Shown: in pieces, positions 56,783-64,000 of the stretch | Layout: each line of letters begins with the position of its first letter | Numbering within the stretch: the first letter of the stretch is position 1 | DNA from: Tubulanus polymorphus | Taxonomy: Eukaryota > Nemertea > Palaeonemertea > Tubulaniformes > Tubulanidae | NCBI RefSeq assembly: GCF_964204645.1 | Contig: NC_134031.1 | Span: 15,249,307 to 15,313,306 of the forward strand | DNA: 64,000 nucleotides | Direction: 5' to 3' | Position numbers and translations under genes: made by a program | Notes under the pieces: generated by a model | What the model saw: the letters and a program-made list of their open reading frames with translations, nothing else | What the model was told of the DNA's origin: nothing | The model's database searches: none

Positions 56783-57714
56783 CTGGAAACGATCTCTTAA
56801 GCCTCAAATTTTCAAAAAGTTTGGGGAAGGCCCACCAAACAACTGACATTGTGCATCGATACTGGATTGATGCTTATTTGAACCCCCTATGAAAATTCCG
56901 GGGGACGCCTTTCACCCAGCCCAGGCAGTGTTTGTCTCCACCGTGATCTCCATCGCTCTACGATCCTAGTGTAACCAACACAAAGGACACTAAGGTTCTT
57001 GGTGAAGGGACGCCTATAGGGTATTGTGAGATCCAACTGATCGTTTCAACGCAGACTCGAGAGCGTCGCTTCAAACGTTTTACATTCTGTGCCGGCGGAA
57101 AATTTGATTATCTCCTTTTGATAAGTTGTAGAACCGGTTCCAGCATCAACATTCACATACATACATCACACATATTAAAATTACTTAGAGATTAAAATAA
57201 ACGCCTTAGATCCAGAGTTACGAGACACTGAATTACTAATGACGACCTTCTCGGAAACTGGAAATTATTTGATAAAAGCTATTCTTAAGTAGACCCTCAA
57301 CGCAATGAAAAAGAGTAAGGAATGTCAAATAATTTGTGGCGTCGCGGTACAACTGGAGTCGGAGCGTTTAACCCTGGTTTATGTACCGTAGTTACAGTTA
57401 TGAAATTTGATCGAGTTTTAGGAATGTATCAGTTATAAATCGATGAATAACAAAAAACAGTAAATAGTATTTACATCGCGTTAAACCCCGGAGACCCGAG
57501 ATTTCTCACTTTCGATGATTTAAACCCAGGATTTCTCTACGAACTAACCGTCAAATAGAGACCTCCACGAGTGAGTTTGAGCGTTTCACCCTGTACCGAC
57601 AGACACATTTACCAGTTCCATATTGATTGTTTTTCACAATGTTACCAAAGATTATACACAATAAGGATACCAACAACTTCATAACTCAACAAGACAGTTT
57701 TTGATATGAGTCCA

Positions 57715-57865
57715 TGCAGCTGAGACCCAGGAGCTGAGTCCCAGTAGCTGAGACTCAGGAGCTGAGTCCCAGGGGCTGAGTCCCAGGAGCTGAGTTCCAG
57801 TAGCTGAGTCCCAGTAGCCGAGACCTAGGAACCGGGTCCCTGAAGCTGAGACCCATGAGCTGATT
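57715..57865. repeat. CCCAGGAGCTGAGT repeat in the SLC35C1 3' region
   Basis: About 10 degenerate units of 14 bp (GAGTCCCAGGAGCT, GAGACCCAGTAGCT), starting about 40 bp beyond the transporter stop codon. Unlike the DOK array it does not copy the coding end. Confidence 0.85.
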
Positions 57866-57904
57866 GCTGATTGGACGGACGCAAACAGATTGTTGATCAT
57901 ATTC

Positions 57905-59862
57905 TCACTTCTCTTCATCAATTTTCACTGTTTTATTTTCTCTAGTTGAAGTTTTCTGAAAATTGAATGAATAGTTCAATTACTCAACACTAGGTGGCAG
58001 AGTTGAAACAATTGTGCAAAGGAGCAAGTCGAAGTTAGGATCAGATAAACCCAGGGGGTTAGGGTCAGATAAACGAAACCAGGGGGTCGGGGTTAGATGA
58101 ACCTCGGACCAGTAAAGGTGATTAAACCCACAGTTGAAGTTACTGATGGTTAAAACTGAAAGATTACAATGTAAACAACCACAAATCGGGACTCAGTTCC
58201 TCATTCTTAGATTCTGTAGTTAAAATGAGTTATACATTGGAACCTCTCGTTATAACGAACTCGGATACAACGATTCATCGGATTTTACAAATATAGAATC
58301 TCGTTGCGAGTAAGAAAATTTATTCAATTTCACACTGGATAGAACAAACTATCAGTGATAACGAATATATTTTCTGGTCATGAGAAGTTTGCTGTAACGA
58401 GGTTCCACTGTAATATCTAAACTGTAGAATCAACTGTGTCTTGTTCATTTTTGATAAAAATAGAAAAAAAAAAACAAAAATTTTTTCTCATGAATTTAGT
58501 AAAAATAAGCAGCCCAAACACCAGGACTACAGTAAACCGAGACTTGGTTAGAAAAAAAAACAACAAAATAATCCATGTTACCGAAATGGTTCAACAAATC
58601 TTCTGACATCCTGTAAACGGTAGCCGAAAATCATCAGTTTTAGTGAAAAAAGTCACGAGAAATTCGAGTAGGAGGAATCCAATTCGAAGAGAAATCGATT
58701 TCAGCACTCTTTCGGTGACAAACTGACAACAGCTGCAGGTTTTACAACAAGCACCCAACGTGGCCGAGTGTTATGTGACCAAGTAGAAGGTTAACAACAG
58801 AGAGTATATCAAGTTAGCAGCGGGACAAGAGGGTGTGAAACTTACGTCTCCGGTGGATGTGTCCTTTGTAATATTAGCCTTTTCCACATCGTCAGCTGCC
58901 GTCGATTCCGTTTTCGTTGAGTCCATTTCCATCTTTTTAACCATCGCGTAACTGAACGCGCCCGATATGACCATCAGGTTGCTGCACCACCAGAGAACGC
59001 GTTTGAACTCGTGTTCGAACAGAACGGCGAGCACCGTCTGTAAAACGGCTTTCGAATTATTGCTGATGTGATGCGTGACCGGCGACGTGTAATCGATCTG
59101 CAAATTGCTCGCCCAGCCGATCAGGAAACTCAGCCCGCCCGACAAACTCAAACAGATCCAGAACGTCGGGTCGTTCATTTTCGTGTTAACCACCGCCGAT
59201 AGTTGATTCGTGCCGATGACGAACGGAACGAAAATGAACATCGCGTTGAAATTGTTGTAAAACGTCACCGAGATGACGCTGTTGTCGACGGTGTCGAGCG
59301 CCTTCTTCGTGTAGATACCGCACAGCGACACGAACAGACTGGTCGTCAATCCGTAGATCACGCCGACGAGCGACAGAGTACCGGCGACTTTCTCCTGATC
59401 GACGCCGAGAAAGAACCCGGCGGCGACCAGTAGACAACACGCGACGATTTTCACCGACGCTTTCTTGCGCAGGATCAACGCCGAGAAGATGACGGTGAAT
59501 ATGAGCGTCATCGACCGCGCGACCTGGAAGAACGCGACGCCGACGTGTTTCAGGCAGAGATTGTTGAACGTCAACATTCCGACGAACAGACACGACAGGA
59601 TAATCACGTTCTTCTGCAGGATCGTCTTGCGGTTGATCGGCGGCAGCGGCGATTCGCGTTTCAAAACGAATCGTGAAAACAATGAGATTCCGACGAGAAA
59701 CAGAACGCTCGACACGCACTGAAACCACGCGACGAACAACGAGATATCGGCGGCCATGTTTTTAGTGCCGCCGACTAGATATTTATTAGCGAATACCATA
59801 GATATAGAAACGGTCCAATAAGTGAGCACGACGCCAACTATCTGCAGCGGTGATTTCTTCAT
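57905..59862 (-). CDS. SLC35C1: SLC35C1-like GDP-fucose transporter
   Basis: Golgi nucleotide-sugar transporter of the drug/metabolite superfamily, importing GDP-fucose for fucosylation. A large exon (58846-59862) encodes 339 residues with about ten hydrophobic helices. A 51-nt last exon (57905-57955) adds KTSTRENKTVKIDEEK-stop; the donor GGAGAC^GTAAGT and acceptor AATTTTCAG are both phase 0, giving 355 aa. Family marks in order: YWTVSISMVFANKYL near residue 15, GMLTFNNLCLKHVGVAFFQVARS, LGVDQE...GTLS, TFYNNFNAM, GWASNLQIDYTSPVTHHIS and the lysine-rich C-terminus KVLWW-type helix (KRVLWWCSNLMV). The start ATG 59862 lies 9 nt after an acceptor (TTATTTTTCAG, exon from 59871), so a 5' UTR exon exists upstream. 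The coding exon is distinctly GC-rich compared with its flanks. A piggyBac MITE ends 25 bp from the acceptor. Confidence 0.9.
58233..58411. mobile_element. pogo/Tigger-like MITE
   Basis: Left end TACATTGGAACCTCTCGTTA and inverted right end TTACAGTGGAACCTCGTTAC lie on TA sites, with internal CGTTATAACGAA palindromes. CAGTGGAACCTCGTTATAACGAA-type ends are characteristic of pogo/Tigger elements. It lies in the only coding-region intron of the SLC35C1-like gene. Confidence 0.75.
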
Positions 59863-59896
59863 CTTGAAAAACTGAAAAATAATCAATAGACAGCTA

Positions 59897-60184
59897 TTAA
59901 CCCTTTCAGTGCTGGCTAATTAATACCCTATAGTGCTGAAGATAATTTGAAAATTCTGAAAAATCCCACCCTAGTGTGTCGAATAACGGGAATAGCACTA
60001 TAGTGCGTCTACACCCAGGCGCGGTTTATCGTTAGTTACTAATATTTCACTATGTTTGACAGGTGCTGCCAGAGAGTTAATTAGTAATTACTAATTAAAT
60101 CAATACACTGCAGTGCGGTGTACTAGCAAAATCCATCACTGATTCGTACACCGCACTGCGGTGTAGACACACTGAAAGGGTTAA
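59897..60184. mobile_element. piggyBac-type MITE, copy 2, beside an acceptor
   Basis: TTAA on both sides, ends CCCTTTCAGTGC and CACTGAAAGGG. Closely similar throughout to copy 1 at 25250-25547. On the transporter strand its end is followed by only about 25 nt before the acceptor AG at 59873-59872, so the branch point must lie in that remnant or inside the MITE. Confidence 0.82.
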
Positions 60185-60300
60185 TGAACAGTATCAGCAC
60201 CAGCGGCATCTGCAGCATCAGCAACAGGGGCAGCTGCACCAGTACCATCACCAGCCGTAGGGGCAGCCGCACCCGCAGCAGCATCAGCAGCAGCGAGGAA
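60185..60300. repeat. CAGCAGCATCAGCACC trinucleotide-like tract
   Basis: Interrupted (CAG/CAC/CAT) repeats directly adjoining the piggyBac MITE, giving His/Gln-rich or Ala-rich frames. Likely a simple repeat; no splice context supports coding. Confidence 0.7.
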
Positions 60301-61100
60301 GACCAATGTCTATTGACTTGAGAGGACATCCGATGGCCTAGCTCTGTACATAGGCCTACCTGATATAGGTCTATATTGCTCCAGAACCAGGTCTAAAATG
60401 ACAAAAATTGATCTTTAATCCATTTTACACTGTATTGAAGGAGTGCAAAAAAGTCTTCTTCATTTTCTCTTTTTAACCCCTTTCAATCCACACTTTTTGG
60501 AAATCCTTCAATACAGTACAAAATGGAAATAATCAGTTTTTGCTCCACTGCTCATTCTCCGTGCTGACCCTGTTACATGACTTATAGACGTTAAACCATT
60601 TAGGCCTACATACAAAGGTCTATCATTTCAATACAAGTGCAGTTCAGGCCGTTTTATACATAAATCACACAATTGTTATTGCAGCTGTCCGTAAAGTAGA
60701 TACGGTCTCCAAGGAGGTGGGGGCAAGAATGAAAATAAATACAATAGGTAGCTCATGTGAGTCTCCTCACACTGTGTTTACCATTAACTCTAACAACACG
60801 TAACATATTTCACCAAAGACCTAATAGTGTCAGATGTAGTAGTTCGTTACCTAATCGCTGGCAGCTTTTAATCGGATGTGGCTTGTGAAAATATCCCGAT
60901 CGCGCGAAACTAAACCACGGGGGTGTCAGTAAATTAAAATACCGTCGAAAAGGGAATGAAAATTAATATCATCAATAGCAGCTGAGCTTCCTCAGAACAC
61001 TGACATACCGATAACCCTAACAACACAAAACTTAAGTCAGTAACCTGTCCGTCACAGTGTGGTTTAGTATCACGATCCCAAACCACAGAGAGCCACGTCC

Positions 61101-61860
61101 ACTGGGGTTTGGCGATGGGCTTGGATTTTACTTCCGGGTTGCTGATAATCTCGCGAGAATGGCGCTAAATGTGGAGCGCAATTTAATTCAAAATATCACA
61201 AATACCTTTATGTGTTTATATTGTTCGAAGTGGATATTTAACCGTATACGGCAAAGTATTTACTTCCGCTATTTTACCATACGTTATTATTATATATAGT
61301 ATTAACTAATAAAAAATAAAAGTAACTAACAATAAAATCATTATATTGGGTTTAGGGTTTCGATAGGGTTTAGTGTCGAGAGGGTGAGAAGAGGGTCCAG
61401 AGGGTTCCGTTTTACCCCTAGGGATAGGATTAGAGTAAGGTGAGGTACTATAGATAGTTAAAACATTCGGTTGGTTTTCAGCGAGCTCGGTGGTCTAGTG
61501 GTATGACGCTGTAATTTACTAGCCCGGGTTCGAGTCTCGCTCTATCCGCTCTATTTTCTCTAACTCCGTTCTCCACACTTTCCTTGAATTTTCTAAGTCG
61601 CGCATGCGCGGCGTTAATCGGCCAATCAGCGACAATGTACACGGTAAAATAGCGGAAATAAATACTCAGCTGTATACGGTAAAATATCCACTGCGTATAT
61701 TGTTTATTTATCCGCTATAAAGTTCTGATAAATAATTGGCTGTTACGGATCAGTATCAGGCGGCCGCGATGCTTTACTATAAGAAATAAAGTAGTTTTAT
61801 ATAGTTAAGCATCGCGACCGCCTGAAGTAATTCCAAGCCCATTGCCAAACCGCTGTGGTG
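61101..61860. mobile_element. Fold-back/MULE-like element with nested inverted repeats
   Basis: Outer arms GGTTTGGCGATGGGCTTGG (about 61106-61124) and the inverse CCAAGCCCATTGCCAAACC (61833-61851) are flanked by a 9-bp direct repeat GCCACGTCC (61092-61100 and 61861-61869). A 9-bp target duplication suits Mutator-like elements. A second inverted pair of about 50 bp (GTGGATATTTAACCGTATAC at 61228 and GTATACGGTAAAATATCCAC at 61672) and a third around CAGGCGGCCGCGATGC (61758) nest inside. No transposase is present. Confidence 0.78.
61487..61556 (+). other. tRNA-derived sequence inside the fold-back element
   Basis: A-box TGGTCTAGTGG and B-box GGTTCGAGTCT are present at about the right spacing, as in a Pol III promoter. 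The acceptor arms do not pair and the T stem has a mismatch, so this is a SINE head or tRNA relic rather than a functional tRNA gene. Confidence 0.5.
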
Positions 61861-61947
61861 GCCACGTCCGTATTCAAATAGCCTAACTTTTAAGACCCCA
61901 TCTGTCCTGATTAAAAATGATTAGAAAACTAACTACACGAAACTGAA

Positions 61948-62275
61948 TCAAGAGTGCACAGTCTTGTACGTACTGGAGGTCTGAGCCAGGAATGGTGCGA
62001 GTGACGACGTGAGACCGAGCGAGCGAGTCGAGTGGGGAGTGGAACTGGAACATCGAAAAGGGGTGATAACATTTGATTTGGCCGGCACCGGGTCTTCTCG
62101 CCTCCGCCTCCTCGACTCAATCCTCTCATACACGATCAATCAGTGAGTGACAAAATAGCTCAATCAATCACAAACCTTTCAAAAGACGTGTCATACAAAA
62201 TAGCGACCGCAGCTCCGATTAAAAAGAACGTCAAAACGTGAACTGACAGGAATAATTTGTTTTTAGTAGACAACA
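61948..62275 (-). CDS. Unidentified membrane-protein-like exon(s)
   Basis: Exon 62176-62275 (acceptor GTGTTATAG, donor GAAAG^GTTTGTG) encodes KNKLFLSVHVLTFFLIGAAV then AILYDTSFE, a convincing transmembrane helix with balanced codons. A following frame 61948-62122 (IESRRRRREDPVPAKSN to ..YKTVHS-stop) is in matching phase if a 52-nt intron ending GTATGAGAG is removed. That intron is shorter than any other seen here and its acceptor is poor, so the second part is uncertain. I do not recognise the protein. It lies between and co-oriented with MTOR and the SLC35C1-like gene; upstream exons were not found. Confidence 0.35.
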
Positions 62276-63075
62276 CTATAACACCACCTAGCGGATACAA
62301 TAATACCTACTGCCGCAGTAGGCATTGTAGCAAATTCAATTCAACGGTTTATTAACGTAAGCGTTCCGGGACTCCTAGTAGAATGCATCGAAGACTTATT
62401 TTATGGCGACATTTACAAAGGCGCCTTGTTTGGGGATTTCAAAAATTGAGGTTTCAATCATCTTTGAGAACCTAACAATAGAAGATATCGCATCCAGATG
62501 AAAGTGTACGGACCGCCCCTGCACTCACCTGTCCTCTGGCCAAGCACACCTGGGGTCGCTTCAATGCACGGTCCAGTGATTAATTAATAAATCACTTGTA
62601 ACATTTGGTCAAATCAAAGGCGGTATTTCTGGCGGGAATTGTATCAAAGAATCGTCACTTTGAAGATTTATCAGACTTTTGGTTAGTGATATTAATGAAC
62701 ATCGTGGTGACAAAATTATCCTCCAAATATAAATGTCCACTGTAATCAAAATGGACTGTGCCGATAATCTTCATTCCGTGATCGATTTCAGAAGCAGTGT
62801 TCAATAGTTTATATCTCCGTGATGAGTTTACCTCTGTGAGTGGGGTTTACCTCCGTCCTGAGGAGTTGAACAAAATCCTCGCCACACACAAACAGACGAC
62901 AAAAGTATACATCATTTTAACATTTTAATGAATGCAGTTTTGATGTTATGTTATATAATATATTTATATATACACAAGTCAATAGGTCACCGAGTGCCAT
63001 CCTGTGGATCACCGAGTTCCACCCTGTGATCACAGAGTTCCACCACGTGCGGATCACTGAGTCTGTTTTCACTTG

Positions 63076-63962
63076 CTACCAGAACGGACACCTTGAAATA
63101 ATAAAACAACACAGATAAAGTGTATCTACAGTAAGTCGGTTGGGGGGGGGGGTTTGAAGAGGGAGGACAGAGCCCTTACCAGCCGATATAACATTGACAC
63201 AAATTCTCATTACTCGTGGCTTGTTTGATGAGTAAATCGACTTGAGTGGCGACATCTATTGGTTCGTCAGTTACAAAATCACGACCAGTTAATTTATGTC
63301 GAACTCGGTTGACAATAGCGATCGCTTTCTTGTTTAACGCTTCCGGTTGAGAACTGCCATCTTCTACAACAACAACAACAACAGTATCATTGGCAATGAC
63401 TATCATTCAGATGTTGAGAAAGGAGAGGAGGGAGGCAGGCGCGGATCCAGGATTTTTTTCAGGAGGGGGTCATAAAAATGTTTATCCTAAACTGCTGACT
63501 AAAATCTCTAATTATAGGGGGCTTATGCGACATATTGTTTGACCAAAAGATAAAAGATGACATGTTATCTATTAATTATGTGGTACTGCCCGCATTTGTC
63601 TTGGAGTACTTTCCTTCAAGTCGATTAAAATTTTTCTTTGGTAGCTGAACCCGCCTCTGGATCCGTGCCGGGGAGGCGAGAGATGGAGCGGAGGGAAGAG
63701 CAGGTAAAGGGGATGGAGAGAAAAATGGAGGGAAAGATGGAGAGGGGGAGAGATGGAGAGAGGAGAGAGAGCAAACGAGAGATGCTGCAGAGGTAGGGAG
63801 AGGGCAGGAGGGAGAGAGGTTGATGGGTTAGGTACTAACCATAAGAAGCTGATTTATCAGAGCTGTTTGTATCTACACTAACTGCTAACTCATCAGTGCC
63901 ACATTGACTCGTACTGAATGAATCCGAACGACTTTTAGATCGTTTCTGTTTAGTTCCACCGG
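63076..63962 (-). CDS. MTOR: mTOR kinase, last three exons (FATC domain), partial
   Basis: C-terminus of the TORC1/TORC2 serine/threonine kinase. Exons: 63840-63962 ([16 protein letters not shown], the linker after the kinase domain corresponding to the regulatory region in vertebrates), 63180-63363 and 63076-63091. The middle exon encodes [25 protein letters not shown] and the FATC segment [20 protein letters not shown]. The last exon supplies only the end of W then CPFW and TAG, completing IGWCPFW. Acceptors are TTTTACAG, GTTGTAG and TTTCAAG; donors are TATG^GTTAGT and GGCTG^GTAAGG. All phases agree. The gene continues beyond the right edge. The linker is shorter and more Ser/Thr-rich than I recall for vertebrates. 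Confidence 0.96.
63436..63672. mobile_element. Non-autonomous element in MTOR intron, CAGGCGCGGATCCAGG ends
   Basis: Left CAGGCGCGGATCCAGGATTT and right CGCCTCTGGATCCGTGCCGG form inverted ends. It sits in the intron between the MTOR exons at 63363 and 63840. It belongs to the same broad family as 18280-18728 and 43526-43777. An AG-rich tract follows at 63675-63830. Confidence 0.7.
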
Positions 63963-64000
63963 CTGTAAAACAAAAATATCCGTTCAAAAATATATTTCAA

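Noticed and set aside
59186-59728. 180-codon Arg-rich minus-strand frame inside the transporter
   Set aside because: Shifted-frame shadow of the GC-rich SLC35C1 exon.
61487-61556. Functional tRNA gene
   Set aside because: A and B boxes are present but acceptor stem ends do not pair and the T stem is imperfect; treated as a SINE/tRNA relic.
62820-62930. Possible first exon MMYTFVVCLCVARILF with donor GAG^GTAAAC and a second GAG^GTAAAC 20 bp on
   Set aside because: Signal-like and with a duplicated donor, but its phase does not fit the exon at 62275 and no other partner was found.

Overview
The window is nuclear DNA from an invertebrate animal. It contains intron-rich genes on both strands, conserved metazoan proteins, GT..AG introns, abundant minisatellites and several MITE-type transposons. 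The protein families and repeat style fit a marine, possibly spiralian (mollusc/annelid-like) genome, but I cannot place it more closely. Nothing looks bacterial, and there is no CRISPR array or operon. All gene models were assembled by hand from splice sites, phase continuity and recalled family similarity. No alignment was run.

Layout. (1) About 2.2-11.9 kb, minus strand: 16 phase-consistent coding exons of a Slo2/KCNT (Slack/Slick-type) potassium channel, from a plausible start codon through S1-S6, the VGYGD filter and the RCK1 region. The C-terminal part lies beyond the left edge. Nearly every large intron holds a minisatellite. (2) About 12-34.8 kb: gene-poor, dominated by a dozen tandem arrays, purine or pyrimidine tracts and MITEs, with one orphan coding-like exon (26.44-26.53 kb) and a CpG-rich possible promoter/5' exon (about 18.9-19.6 kb). 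(3) 34.86-39.64 kb, plus strand: a complete 8-exon FAM20B-type xylosylkinase gene (447 aa). (4) 40.70-41.18 kb, minus: the two C-terminal exons of a Ly6/uPAR-type GPI-anchored protein. (5) 49.16-55.53 kb, minus: a complete 8-exon PH-PTB adaptor of the DOK family (760 aa). (6) 57.9-59.86 kb, minus: an SLC35C1-like GDP-fucose transporter (355 aa, two coding exons). (7) 61.9-62.3 kb, minus: an unidentified membrane-protein-like exon pair. (8) 63.08-63.96 kb, minus: the last three exons of MTOR with the FATC domain and the terminal CPFW. The genes are unrelated neighbours rather than a pathway. DOK and mTOR both act in receptor/PI3K-type signalling, and SLC35C1 and FAM20B both act in Golgi glycan biology.

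Most unusual signal. Several tandem arrays are built from the functional edge of the neighbouring exon. In KCNT, three arrays carry repeated copies of the adjacent exon's 3' end plus its GTAAGT splice donor; one of them also holds a 'ghost' copy of the exon tail. FAM20B intron 1 starts with a duplicated donor. The acceptors of one KCNT exon and one DOK exon are duplicated. The 25-bp minisatellite in the DOK 3' region is a reiteration of the last codons plus stop codon, and some copies still spell VGDLI-stop. This recurring seeding of minisatellites at exon boundaries is the main candidate for something undescribed.
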